Origin: DASQDN01 sp963825845
Lineage (GTDB): Bacteria; Acidobacteriota; Terriglobia; Bryobacterales; Bryobacteraceae
Length of the DNA stretch: 64,000 bases
Assembly: GCA_963825845.1 (NCBI GenBank)
Contig: CAWGVL010000025.1
Coordinates: 1-64,000 of the forward strand
Direction of reading: 5' to 3'
The notes under the pieces are model-generated. The model was not told where the DNA came from and did no database searches. It saw nothing but the letters and a program-made list of their open reading frames with translations. Position 1 is the stretch's first letter. Each line of letters begins with the position of its first letter. Shown in pieces: positions 17,070-25,585 of this stretch. Made by a program: the position numbers and the translations under genes.

Positions 17070-17282
17070 CTAGCGACGTCCGCCGCGCGTAAGTTCTACA
17101 GGCCCTCTTTCCATCTCGTCGAGAAACTCGACGAGCGCTGCGCGCTCAGCCCTTGTCAGCGCAGACATCTCTGTTTGCAGGTCGTCAGCGGACAACTGAT
17201 TCCTTCTCAGGCGAATCGCTAAGGAAGCGACTGCTTCCTGCCTTAGATTTGCTCCCGGTAACATGTAGAGAATTTTTATCAT
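17070..17282 (-). CDS. Small hypothetical protein, 70 residues
   Basis: Unrecognised. The sequence is mostly helical and charged (LSADDLQTEMSALTRAERAALVEFLDEMERG), followed by a basic tail (TRGGRR). It ends 12 bases from the convergent membrane protein. The start ATG at 17282 lacks a clear ribosome-binding site. Codon composition is compatible with coding and the fit between neighbours is tidy, but this is a weak call; it could be a chance frame. Confidence 0.4.
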   Translation of the reverse strand: MIKILYMLPGANLRQEAVASLAIRLRRNQLSADDLQTEMSALTRAERAALVEFLDEMERGPVELTRGGRR

Positions 17283-17415
17283 GCGCGGAACAACCTATCA
17301 AGGTCCAGGAGTCATAGTACTGTGCGGTCTCGTGCGAGGGTGCCAAGGAGGTCGATACGGTAGTTTTCACCGTTCAACCGTCGTTTACGTCACTTGGACA
17401 CGTTACAGTCCCAGC

Positions 17416-17445
17416 TTGACCGACGGTACCCAGTTAGGCTAAAGT
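17416..17445 (+). promoter_or_regulatory. Putative sigma-70 promoter of the mltD-like gene
   Basis: TTGACC (17416-17421) and TAAAGT (17440-17445) are separated by 18 bases, close to the housekeeping consensus, 45 bases before the lipoprotein start. AAGGGGAAG just upstream of ATG 17490 is its ribosome-binding site. Confidence 0.4.
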
Positions 17446-17489
17446 CCTAGAATCAATGTAATCGAATCTTAAAACGCCAAAGGGGAAGA

Positions 17490-19160
17490 ATGATTGAAAC
17501 CCGTAAGCGGATAACGTTTTGTTGCTGCTCTGTAAGTTTCTTAGTTTTAACCGGTTGCGCTACATCCTCCAATAATCAGCAGTTCACGATGAGCTTTATG
17601 CCGCCCGCCCCGAAGCAGGCGGTTGCAACGGCGTCCGTGGAAAATCTACAGGTCCGGCAACCTGTAACCGTTGCGGAATCGCCAGTTTTTTTGAAAGCTA
17701 GCGTACAACTCCCTCCTAAGCCATCCCAAACGGACATGAGGCTACGTCGCGCCGATGAACGGTTCGCCGCCGGCAGAAGGGCCTACCAGGACGGGGATCT
17801 CTTCACAGCCAGAAGCGAGTTCGACAAGGCTATCGACCTGCTTCTGACGACGCCGGATAGCGCGGATCGATACAAAATCGAGCGGAAATTAGAAGAGCTC
17901 GTTGCGGCCATTCACAAATACGATGTGAACGGGCTCGGAGCCGGGGATCTCTCCGGCCCGACGGCTTACGATAAGGCGCCCCTCGAGGACATTCTCGAGA
18001 TGACCTTCCCGGTCGATCCGGGCATGAAGCCCCGGGTCAACGAACAGCTTCAGGCGACGGTGTCTCAACTACCGCTCCAGATGACGGATGCGGTGCTCAG
18101 CTACATTAATTACTTCAATTCCGATCGGGGCCGCAAGACGCTTCTATTCGGCCTCAAGCGGGCCGGACGCTACAAGCCGATGATCCAGCGCATTCTCGCC
18201 GAAGAGGGTGTTCCCCAGGAATTGATCTATCTCGCCCAAGCCGAGTCCGGATTTTTGCCGCGCGCAGTCTCGAACAAGGCTGCGGTCGGAATGTGGCAGT
18301 TTATTCAATGGCGCGGCCGCCAGTACGGATTGAACCAGACGGCTTACACGGATGACCGGTTGGATCCTGAAAAGGCGACTCGTTCGGCTGCTCGCCATCT
18401 TCGGGACCTATATGAGAAGTTCGGTGACTGGTATCTGGCGATTGCCGGATACAACTGCGGCGATGGCTGCGTTGAGAAAGCCGTCCAGCGCACCGGTTAT
18501 GCCGACTTCTGGGCGCTTCGCGCCCGCAACGCTATCCCAAAGGAAACCACGAATTACGTGCCGATTATCGTCGCGATGACGATTATGCACAAGAACGCAA
18601 AAGAGTACGACCTTGAAGACTTGGTCATCGATGAGCCGCTAAAATACGACACGATCGAGGTGGAAGCGCCGACGCATCTTGCGCTCGTCGCCGACATAGC
18701 GGATCGGCCCGTATCGGACATTCGCGAGTTGAATCCTTCGCTGCTCACGAGCATTGCTCCTGCCGGATATGAGTTGCATGTGCCGGACGGCACGAAGGCT
18801 ACGGTTACAGCGAATCTTCAGACAATCCCTGCCGCACGCCGCGCTTCGTGGCGCATTCACCGCGTAGGGCCGGGCGACACGATGGAGTCGATCGCCAGAC
18901 GGTTCAACATGCCGGTCAACAGCATTGCGTCACTGAACAATCAATCGGACGCTGAACTCGGGGATGTGCTCATTATTCCGACCGCGTCGCAAGTAGAGCG
19001 CCTGCGACTAGCCAGCAAGAAGTCGAGTCGCAAGGTCTCCGGGAAAGCCACGGCTCAGTCCAGCTCGAAGTCTCAAGTTCGAAGCGCGAAAGCTACGAAG
19101 CGACCCGCAACGCGAGGGCGTATGGCATCGGCATATGTGAGCGGCGGCGGGCTAAACTAA
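17490..19160 (+). CDS. mltD: Membrane-bound lytic murein transglycosylase, MltD-like lipoprotein
   Basis: A 556-residue lipoprotein (lipobox LTGC, Cys23) that cleaves peptidoglycan glycan strands to anhydro-muropeptides. Residues 85-145 form a helical TPR-like segment. The SLT domain begins near 225, with catalytic Glu252 in LAQAESGFLPRAVS and GMWQFIQWRGRQYGL and AIAGYNCGDG downstream. A divergent LysM-like stretch lies around 385-435, and a clear LysM at 455-497 (RVGPGDTMESIARRFNMPVNSIASLN) binds glycan. The tail (505-556) is Ser/Lys-rich. Own promoter and own terminator indicate a single-gene transcript. Confidence 0.93.
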   Translation: MIETRKRITFCCCSVSFLVLTGCATSSNNQQFTMSFMPPAPKQAVATASVENLQVRQPVTVAESPVFLKASVQLPPKPSQTDMRLRRADERFAAGRRAYQDGDLFTARSEFDKAIDLLLTTPDSADRYKIERKLEELVAAIHKYDVNGLGAGDLSGPTAYDKAPLEDILEMTFPVDPGMKPRVNEQLQATVSQLPLQMTDAVLSYINYFNSDRGRKTLLFGLKRAGRYKPMIQRILAEEGVPQELIYLAQAESGFLPRAVSNKAAVGMWQFIQWRGRQYGLNQTAYTDDRLDPEKATRSAARHLRDLYEKFGDWYLAIAGYNCGDGCVEKAVQRTGYADFWALRARNAIPKETTNYVPIIVAMTIMHKNAKEYDLEDLVIDEPLKYDTIEVEAPTHLALVADIADRPVSDIRELNPSLLTSIAPAGYELHVPDGTKATVTANLQTIPAARRASWRIHRVGPGDTMESIARRFNMPVNSIASLNNQSDAELGDVLIIPTASQVERLRLASKKSSRKVSGKATAQSSSKSQVRSAKATKRPATRGRMASAYVSGGGLN

Positions 19161-19184
19161 GCACTCTCAGATACAAAAATACCG

Positions 19185-19225
19185 GCCCCGCGCATCCAAC
19201 AACGCGCGGGGCTTTTGTTTTTTTC
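19185..19225 (+). terminator. Rho-independent terminator after mltD
   Basis: GCCCCGCGC (19185-19193) pairs with GCGCGGGGC (19204-19212) across a 10-base loop, followed by TTTTGTTTTTTTC. A strong intrinsic terminator. Confidence 0.88.
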
Positions 19226-19302
19226 TACGAAGCCACCTTGCCTGAATAACAAAACGAGTTATTCTATGTTGTGTTGTAACGCTGGATAGGAGGCATTTTC
19301 GA

Positions 19303-20107
19303 ATGACTGATGTCCGCCTGCTCCCTCGCAACGACGATGGGGACGATTTTGAGTATGAAGACGAGCACGTCGAACTCGAATCGGAACTCGGCGAGTATGG
19401 AGAAGACGACGGTAGCGAAGACAACGAGCGTCCATCTCGAAGATCTTCGGCTAAAGCACAGGAAGAAGACGACGACCTTGACGAAGAGGACGATGCCGAA
19501 GATGACGATGATGAGGACGAGGAAGACGAAGATCCTGCCGATGGCGCGTCCGGATCAGCGTCTGGCGGCGTAGCGGCAGACTCCTTCGACGAAGAAGACG
19601 GCGCCGAAGAGGACGAAGAGATCCACGTAGAAGACCAGAGTAACCAAGAGGATCAGGAAACGGCTCTCGGTGGTCCTGGCGAGGTTGAACCCGAGGAACC
19701 GGCTCGTAAGCCGGCAAGAAAAGCTTCCGATCGCGGCGGCCGGGGAGGCGGCGGAGCAAAGAAGGCTGCAGGCAAGAAGGCGCCGGCAAAGAAGACGGCA
19801 GTCAAGAAATCGCCGGCCAAGAAAGCGGTAGCGAAGAAAGCAGTCGCTAAACAAGCGGTCGCGAAGAAAACCGCTGCAAAGAAGACGTGGCCAAAAAGGC
19901 AGCAGGGAAGAAGTCTGCGCCGCCACGGAAAGCCCCCGGTAAGAAGGTAGCGGCGAAGAAAACCGCTGCCAAGAAGGCTCCGCGAAGAAAACAGCCGCGA
20001 AAAAGACGGCGGTGAAGAAGGGCGGAGCCAAGAAAGTTATTGCTAAGAAGGTTGCGGCAAAGAAGACCACGAAAAAAGCCGTTACGAAGGCTGGCCGCCG
20101 GCGATAA
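19303..20107 (+). CDS. Histone H1-like protein with acidic N-terminal half (two frameshifts)
   Basis: About 268 residues after correction. Residues 1-120 are extremely acidic (runs such as DDDEDEEDEDP). After a Pro/Glu linker, residues about 130-268 are repeats of KKxA/AKK units (KKAAGKKAPAKK) resembling bacterial histone H1-like and AlgP-type tails, ending AGRRR. The basic half is expected to bind DNA or RNA; the acidic half could mask it or bind basic partners. Start ATG 19303 is preceded by TAGGAGG. Two G deletions, near 19886 and near 19981, break the frame; restoring them keeps KKxA periodicity to the TAA at 20105-20107. Low complexity makes homology calls unreliable. Confidence 0.72.
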
Positions 20108-20116
20108 GGGAATGTT

Positions 20117-20137
20117 GGGCAGGCCTCAGGCCTGCCC
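20117..20137. terminator. Perfect palindromic hairpin between convergent genes
   Basis: GGGCAGGCC TCA GGCCTGCCC forms a 9-bp perfect stem with a 3-base loop in the 35-base gap between the histone-like gene and the convergent 69-residue gene. T runs are poor on both sides, so it is a probable bidirectional, not classical, terminator. Confidence 0.6.
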
Positions 20138-20142
20138 TCGCT

Positions 20143-20352
20143 TTACTGATTCACGACTGTCCGGCAGCGTTCAAACAACTCGAGCAACGCGTCGGCGTAC
20201 TCTTCCGACGTACGTGTGATCTTGCTTCCGTAGCCTGCGCCTCCCGAACCCTTTCCATATCCGGTCGTGACGGCGATGAACTTCATCAGTTCCAACGCGA
20301 CATCATCCTTGCTACGCGCAGGACCTGTCGGGCTTGGAGTTTCTTCTGGCAT
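20143..20352 (-). CDS. Small conserved-looking hypothetical protein, 69 residues
   Basis: Unrecognised short cytoplasmic protein. A Pro-rich N-terminus leads to a helix (DDVALELMKFIAVTTGYG), a Gly-rich turn (KGSGGAGYGSK) and a second helix (SEEYADALLELFERCRTVV). GAGGAG lies about 11 bases before the ATG, supporting expression. It is divergent from the HipA-like kinase gene with only 42 bases between starts, so the two may share control. I cannot assign a function. Confidence 0.6.
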   Translation of the reverse strand: MPEETPSPTGPARSKDDVALELMKFIAVTTGYGKGSGGAGYGSKITRTSEEYADALLELFERCRTVVNQ

Positions 20353-20394
20353 TCGTCGTTAAGCTCCTCTTTGGGATAGGTTACTACCTCGTTC

Positions 20395-21231
20395 ATGCCT
20401 GTTAACGCCGTGCGACTGGTCCGCAAAATGCGTGGTGGCGCGCAGGCCCATTTGTTAGAAGCCGACGATGGCCATTTCTACGTCGTGAAGTTTCGGAACA
20501 ATCCACAACATCGGCGAGTGCTCGTCAATGAATGGATCGCGTCCACATTTCTGCAATACCTGCAGGTTGCCGCTCCCGAAACTGCTATCGTCAGGCTCAC
20601 GCCGGAATTCCTTGCCGGGAATCCGGAGGTGTCCATCGCGCTGGGCAATGAACGGCGACCGGCTGAGGCCGGATGGCACTTCGGGTCGAGATATCCGGGC
20701 AACCCGAATCGCGTCGCCGTCTACGATTTCGTGCCGGATGCCCTCCTCGACCGTGTCGAGAATCGGAATGAGTTCCTGGGAGTGCTTGTTTTCGACAAAT
20801 GGACCGGAAACGCCGATGCCCGGCAATCGATCTTTCTCCGTGCCCGCCTGCGGGAGTATGTTCCTACATTCCAGGGGCATGCGCTTCGCGTCGGATTTCT
20901 CGCCCTGATGGTCGATCACGGCTACATCTTCAATGGTCCGCACTGGGAATACGCCGATTCGCCACTGATGGGTCTCTATTTCCGGCCGAAGGTGTATTCG
21001 CACGTCCGCGGTTGGGACGAGTTTCAGCCATGGCTCGATCGCGTTCTGAATTTCCCGGAGGAGGTGGTGGACGATGCCTTGGCGAAGATGCCGGCTGAGT
21101 GGCTAAATGGTGATCGCGATGCTTTGTATTCGCTGCTCGATAAGCTGATGGCCCGCCGCCGCCGGGTACCCGACTTAATCGAGGATTGCCGGCGCGCTTC
21201 GATCAATCCATTTCCGAACTGGGCGGGATAG
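20395..21231 (+). CDS. HipA-like kinase-fold protein (HipA_2 type)
   Basis: A 278-residue protein resembling the stand-alone HipA-like kinase family rather than true HipA toxins. YVVKFRNNPQHRRVLVNEWIAS gives the ATP-binding Lys and nearby Glu. VFDKWTGNADARQ matches the catalytic DxxxxN loop of HipA, and MVDHGYIFNGPHW takes the place of the metal-binding DHG. There is no HipB-like antitoxin or HTH gene next to it, so a toxin-antitoxin role is not supported. It could phosphorylate a protein or small molecule. It is divergent from the 69-residue gene and followed after 25 bases by the class IV aminotransferase. Confidence 0.75.
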   Translation: MPVNAVRLVRKMRGGAQAHLLEADDGHFYVVKFRNNPQHRRVLVNEWIASTFLQYLQVAAPETAIVRLTPEFLAGNPEVSIALGNERRPAEAGWHFGSRYPGNPNRVAVYDFVPDALLDRVENRNEFLGVLVFDKWTGNADARQSIFLRARLREYVPTFQGHALRVGFLALMVDHGYIFNGPHWEYADSPLMGLYFRPKVYSHVRGWDEFQPWLDRVLNFPEEVVDDALAKMPAEWLNGDRDALYSLLDKLMARRRRVPDLIEDCRRASINPFPNWAG

Positions 21232-21256
21232 CCGGCGATACAATACATTTGCCCGT

Positions 21257-22139
21257 ATGCTGCATGAATTCATTCTGCACAACGATGAAATCCGCCGCGC
21301 CTCGGATCCTATCTTGAGCGCCGGTCAAGTGGGTGTGCTGATGGGTTGGGGCGTCTTCAGCACGTTCCGGGTCACAAAGGGCGTGCTGTTCGCATTTGAG
21401 AGGCACTGGGACCGATTGAAGCGCGATGCGCACCTGCTTCGTGTGCCGTTCCCTGCCGATCCGGATTGGCTTCATGGAACGGCTGCTGCGGCTCATTGAA
21501 ACGAATCGTCGTCCGGAAGCAACGCTCCGGGTATGTATCGTGAAGAATAGCGGCACGATTTTCGTCGGCCCCGGCACCGACCGTAAGTTCGATCTCGTCG
21601 CCATGACGACCTCTTTGAAGAAGTGGGGAGATTCGATGCGCCTGGGTGTGGTCCCGAACGGCCGATTCGCCGCATCCCCTTATTCACGAACGAAGGTTCT
21701 TTCCTGGGCTTTCAACCTGAACTGGTATCAGGAAGCCCACGAGTCAGGATGTGACGAAGTCGTTCTCCTCAATGAACACAATGAGGTGGCGGAATGTACG
21801 TCAGCCAATATATTCGCCACGTTTGCCAACGAGGTATTTACTCCGCCGCTTGGATCGGGATGCCTGCCGGGCATCACGCGCGATCTGCTGCTGGAGGAAA
21901 TCCAAGTGGGCGGGATTGCCGTTTCCGAACGTAAGCTGACGTTGGCAGACCTTGCAGATGCGGACGAGGTCTTTATCACCTCCTCGACGAGGGACCTGAT
22001 GCCCGTGCGGGAAATAGAAGGAATCACTGTGAGGCGTCAGGGTTCCGCGTGCGACCGATTGAAGCGGGCTTTCCGCGAGTATCTAGAAAAATACACCGAT
22101 TCTAAGGTTAATACCCGACGTCTTCAAATCGAATCCTAG
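21257..22139 (+). CDS. PLP-dependent class IV aminotransferase/lyase (one frameshift)
   Basis: Fold-type IV PLP enzyme of the branched-chain aminotransferase/aminodeoxychorismate lyase group, about 293 residues. It has the N-terminal GVLMGWGVFSTFRVTKG with RHWDRLKRDA, the PLP lysine in SPYSRTKVLSWAFN, the glutamate in NEHNEVAECTSANIFA, and LPGITRDLLLEE and ITSSTRDLMPV near the end. These allow either IlvE-, Dat- or PabC-like activity; I cannot separate them. The frame moves one base near 21465-21480, joining PADPDW to FMERLLRLIE. The C-terminal part is intact to TAG 22137-22139. Confidence 0.82.
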
Positions 22140-22169
22140 GATAAACTATATCCGAGTTGGTGGGATTCG

Positions 22170-22565
22170 GTGCACCCGTTCAGCTGCCCTAACTGTAAAT
22201 CCAGAAATGTCCGGAGTTCGCTCTCTCAGAACTTCCGAGAGTCCCTGTCCAAACTGATAGGCATCTTCCAACTTCGGTGTCGCGACTGCGACGGGCGTTG
22301 GACTCAGCCGATCTGGGATCTACTGAATGTCTTTTATGCACGCTGTCCCGGATGCTACGGGGTGGAATTGAGTCTTTGGCAGCCAAGTTATTATCGTCCT
22401 CCGGCGCGGTGGAAGTTTCTTATGGCGCTTGGAGCGAAGCCTCGGCGGTGTGAATTCTGTCGTAAGAATTTCGTCAGCTTCCTTCCGTGCAAAATCCGAT
22501 TTGTTCGACGCAAGGCCAAGCCGGCCGCAGCGGTGGATTCAACCGCCGCTCTGCAGCAGTATTAG
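22170..22565 (+). CDS. Zinc-ribbon protein of unknown function
   Basis: A 131-residue protein with three Cys pairs: SCPNCKSRNV, LRCRDCDGRW and ARCPGCYG, plus CEFCRKNF later, enough for two zinc ribbons. The N-terminal ribbon resembles those in envelope-associated 'zinc-ribbon' proteins. The C-terminus is basic (KIRFVRRKAK) and then low-complexity. Start is GTG 22170. It lies 30 bases after the aminotransferase and almost abuts the end of the convergent propeller gene. No catalytic motif is seen. Confidence 0.62.
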   Translation: MHPFSCPNCKSRNVRSSLSQNFRESLSKLIGIFQLRCRDCDGRWTQPIWDLLNVFYARCPGCYGVELSLWQPSYYRPPARWKFLMALGAKPRRCEFCRKNFVSFLPCKIRFVRRKAKPAAAVDSTAALQQY

Positions 22566-22566
22566 G

Positions 22567-23639
22567 CTATTCGACGACTCGTTTCAGGATCATGCCGGTG
22601 TCGGTCGCGGCCCACACATTCTCACCGGAAGATCCCAGCATCACGCGGTTAGCGACCGCACGGTAGTCCACCTTCGCATCGGACCAGTCCGACAGGTTCT
22701 GACTCGAGGCAATTCTGACTTTTCCAGGAATAGGGCTGCGGAATACGCCTCCGGACGTGACGAATCCCGCTGCATACGCCTTGCCCGAGAACAGGATGTC
22801 CGTAACGGCAAAGTCCTTTTTGCGAAGCACGCGATTTTCCGTACCTTTGGTGTCGAGGCGGTAGATCTCGGACGGGAACTCAAAGTAATCTTCGAATTCG
22901 ACCAACGCCAGACCACGACCGTCTTTCGCCACCCGGATCCGCGAAATGCGTCCGAACATCGAGACTTTATTGGCGCTCCACGTTTCTCCGCCGTCGTGCG
23001 TTTCCAGACTGACGGACAGTCCTGGCCGTTCACGGCGCTTCTCGGGCTCAGGATCGAGCCACAAGGGGATCTTGCTATCGTGGGAACGCCCGGATTTTGC
23101 AGACATGATGCCGATTTTCGGTGTGACAAACTCGATCGCGTAAAAGGTCGTGCGGTCCGTATCCATGTCGAGTTCCCGCACTTCCTTCACCGGCGTCCAC
23201 GTTTTTCCTCCATCTTTGGTTTCGATAACGGTTTTACGCGCTCCGATGGCCCAGCCTCGTTCTCTCGAAACGAACCGAACGTCGGTCAGGCCGCGCTGCT
23301 TGTAGATGCGGCGCCAACTGCGTCCACACTCATCGGTGAACCAGATGCCTGACTCCGTCACCATCCAGCCGGCGGTCTCTTCGAGAAAAAACAGCGCAGT
23401 ACCGATCTCCTGAGTGGGCGTGAGAGTCCAGTGGGCGCCGCTGTCGGCGGTGACTACCGATGTCGGCTTCGTTCCTCCCTCGGACGTCAGAACGCCGTGG
23501 CAACGCCGCGAGTTGGGGAACAGAAAGCAATTGCTGTGAACTGAAGCTCTTCCTTTTCCTGGTCGAAGAAGTATTGCATCTGCCAGCGCTCCGCCGACCA
23601 AAGAGAGCAACTGAATAAGAGCAGGAGCACCGCTCGCAT
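22567..23639 (-). CDS. Exported Ycf48/BNR-type beta-propeller (one frameshift)
   Basis: A secreted propeller of about 357 residues with repeated bladed motifs ending in Asp-box-like strings: DSGAHWTLTP, DECGRSWRRIY, KDGGKTWTPV, HDGGETWSANK. This matches Ycf48-like/BNR repeats that in other bacteria act as assembly or binding proteins. The true start is ATG 23639 with the signal peptide MRAVLLLLFSCSLWSA. The frame breaks near 23498, where one G is missing, joining RGVATA to VLTSEGGT. It begins 4 bases after the GAF-protein stop, so both are on one transcript. Confidence 0.78.
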
Positions 23640-23643
23640 CGGA

Positions 23644-24231
23644 TTACCCCCGAGGCGCGGACTCGAACACCAACTCGGGTAGAGCAACCCTGGAGTCGGA
23701 CCGCTCGACTTGCGCAAGCATCAGCATGCATCCGACCTGCTCACCCACGGTGGCGATCATCTCGAGTTCTCCGCCTGAATGCGAATGAGCAGATCGATGC
23801 TGAACGTTGATAACACCGATGACGCGGTTCCTCCAGATCACGGGCGCGGACAGAAAAGACTCGAATGTATCTTCGGGGAGGTCTTTGAAGTATTTGAATC
23901 GCGAATCGTTGTAAGCCTCGCGAGAGATTGCCAGGAGCCGGCGTTCTCGCGCAACCCAACCAGTCAGGCCCTCGTCAAGTTTAAGACTGACTTTCCCGAC
24001 GCCGTTCGAGTCGGGGTCATTTGACGCGCACAGCACCAATCTGTCCCCGTCGAGCAGATACAACAGGCACGAGTCCGACTTCATGAACTCGACCATCAGG
24101 CCGACAACGCTGCGCAGCGACGAATGGAGATTCGAATCGCGAACCATAAACCGGCTGATACGTTGAAAGAGACGCAACTGCTTTTCAACGCTTTCGAGCT
24201 GATGCTCGAGTTCCCGAATTCGGCTGGACAC
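23644..24231 (-). CDS. GAF-domain protein
   Basis: A 195-residue cytoplasmic protein. Residues 1-28 are a coiled coil (RIRELEHQLESVEKQLRLFQRIS). A GAF domain spans about 30-175 (CLLYLLDGDRLVLCASND, EGLTGWVARERRLLAI, FLSAPVIWRNRVIGVINVQHR, ELEMIATVGEQVG). GAF domains bind small molecules or redox cofactors. No output domain is attached, so it probably acts through its coiled coil or by partner binding. Next on the strand is the propeller gene, 4 bases away. The ligand is not predictable. Confidence 0.83.
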   Translation of the reverse strand: MSSRIRELEHQLESVEKQLRLFQRISRFMVRDSNLHSSLRSVVGLMVEFMKSDSCLLYLLDGDRLVLCASNDPDSNGVGKVSLKLDEGLTGWVARERRLLAISREAYNDSRFKYFKDLPEDTFESFLSAPVIWRNRVIGVINVQHRSAHSHSGGELEMIATVGEQVGCMLMLAQVERSDSRVALPELVFESAPRG

Positions 24232-24308
24232 GATCTATATTATGGCTCACTCAAAGACAAGAGCCGCGGGACTCGTGCGGATTTGAGCCCCGCGAATGAA
24301 ATGAGGAT

Positions 24309-24834
24309 TTACTGACGAGGGCGCCGGAAGAACGTCACCGCCGATAAACCAAGGGCGGCGAGAGCTATGGACGCGGGCTCCGGAACGGTGGACGCCGATA
24401 GGTTCGACACTGCCGCCGAAGATCTGACTACTGCCGCCGAAGCCTTCGCCTGTCGTGCCGCTCAGGGAAACTCCGTTCAGAAAAAGCCCTGGTTGACGCT
24501 GTCGACAAGAAGATTCTCGGCTTTGAAATTGAACGTCAAAGTTGCGGTCGCGATCGGATCGGTCAGAGAGAACGGAATTCCGAAGAGTGCGGAACTGCTG
24601 TTCGCGGTGAGGTCGATCGGAAACGCACCCCAAACGCCGTTCGATGAAATGATTGCCGCAGCGGTTCGGTTTGAGCGTTGGTGAAATCAGTGGAGGTGAA
24701 AGGCAGCCCCGAAACCTGCGTTTCGCCGGACCGCGCATGAATGTAATCACGGAGTCGCTCCCAACGACCGATCCATTGCAGCCATCAAAGTAAAGACTAC
24801 AAAGGATTTCGGTGAGTACCTTGTCCTGATCGGT
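24309..24834 (-). pseudogene. PEP-CTERM protein remnant or multiply frameshifted gene
   Basis: No single frame is open here, but four frames used in turn read as one secreted protein. The last 25 residues are a textbook PEP-CTERM sorting signal: VPEPAS, a hydrophobic stretch (LAALGLSAVTFF) and a basic end RRPRQ before TAA at 24309-24311. Upstream fragments are FGGSSQIFGGS, TATLTFNFKAENLLVDS, GAFPIDLTANSSSALFG, FTSTDFTNAQTEP and TEILCSLYFDGCNGSVVG. PEP-CTERM proteins are exported and processed by exosortase. I could not find a signal peptide or start before 24834, so the 5' end is missing, lost or too damaged to read. The 220 bases upstream to bactofilin contain no gene I can see. Confidence 0.6.
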
Positions 24835-25054
24835 AGAGGGTCAAGGCTTCAGATCAGGAAGAAATATAAACCCTTAGCCAAGTCTAAATACCTTTCCGGT
24901 CCGTCACTAGGTAGAATCGAGTAATAAGACGCGGCGGGTACGTGTAAGCTATTGCACTTTTACGATAACCTTCCCCCTCGGATGGTTTATAGTATGAGTT
25001 TCGAGGCAATTCTCCCGGTCAATCGCCCACCCGTCCTCGAAGGAGTTCGCCCTC

Positions 25055-25576
25055 ATGTGGAATCGTAGAAAAGACGACGACCATCCCCAAAAGTCGGCCA
25101 ACGTGCCGCAATCGCCGGCAACTCCGGCACAGACGTCCAGAGAGGTACCATCGCAGAATATGGCATCAGCGCCCGTTCGCACGTATGATCCGCCCGCCCC
25201 GGCCGGTTCGGCCACGATCGGCAAGGCAGTGATGATTAAGGGTCAGATCTTCAGCCGTGAAGACCTGATCATTGACGGCGAGGTGGAGGGCACGGTTGAA
25301 GCCAACGATCACCGCGTCACCGTCGGACCGAATGGAAAGGTCCAGGCGGGCGTGAAGGCTCGCGAGATCGTTGTGCTCGGCGCCATCAACGGAAACGTCG
25401 AAGCAACGGACAAGATCGACATTCGCAAGGATGCCCGTCTTGTTGGCGATATCAAGACTGCGCGCATTGTGATCGAGGATGGCGCGTACTTCAAAGGCAG
25501 CATTGACATCGTCAAGGGAGAGGCCAAGAAGAACCAGAGTTCGGCAAACCCACAGGTTCAGGCCGCAGGAAAGTAA
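25055..25576 (+). CDS. Bactofilin
   Basis: A 173-residue polymer-forming cytoskeletal protein (DUF583). Residues 1-50 are a Pro/Gln-rich disordered tail. Residues 55-155 are the beta-helix core of short repeats (GKAVMIKGQIFSREDLIIDGEVEGTVEA, KVQAGVKAREIVVLGAINGNVEATDKIDIRKDARLVGDIKTARIVIEDGAYF, abbreviated here by position), then a Gln-rich C-tail. Bactofilins polymerise without nucleotide and locate cell-wall or chromosome-segregation enzymes. GAAGGAG lies about 10 bases before ATG 25055. It heads an operon with the methyltransferase-like and MFS genes. Confidence 0.93.
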   Translation: MWNRRKDDDHPQKSANVPQSPATPAQTSREVPSQNMASAPVRTYDPPAPAGSATIGKAVMIKGQIFSREDLIIDGEVEGTVEANDHRVTVGPNGKVQAGVKAREIVVLGAINGNVEATDKIDIRKDARLVGDIKTARIVIEDGAYFKGSIDIVKGEAKKNQSSANPQVQAAGK

Positions 25577-25585
25577 GGAAGCAGA

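Noticed and set aside
19740..20100. Repeated short DNA units that could suggest a CRISPR or tandem-repeat array
   Set aside because: Period follows codons of KKxA units, varies in spacing and lacks spacers; it is coding low complexity.
20395..21231. HipA-like gene as a toxin of a toxin-antitoxin module
   Set aside because: No HTH antitoxin is adjacent and the sequence fits the stand-alone HipA_2 type.
22429..23352. 307-residue open frame antisense to the propeller
   Set aside because: It is a shadow of the Asp-box repeats and carries no known motif.
24952..24993. TTGCAC and TATAGT as a promoter for bactofilin
   Set aside because: The two boxes are about 30 bases apart, too far for sigma-70.
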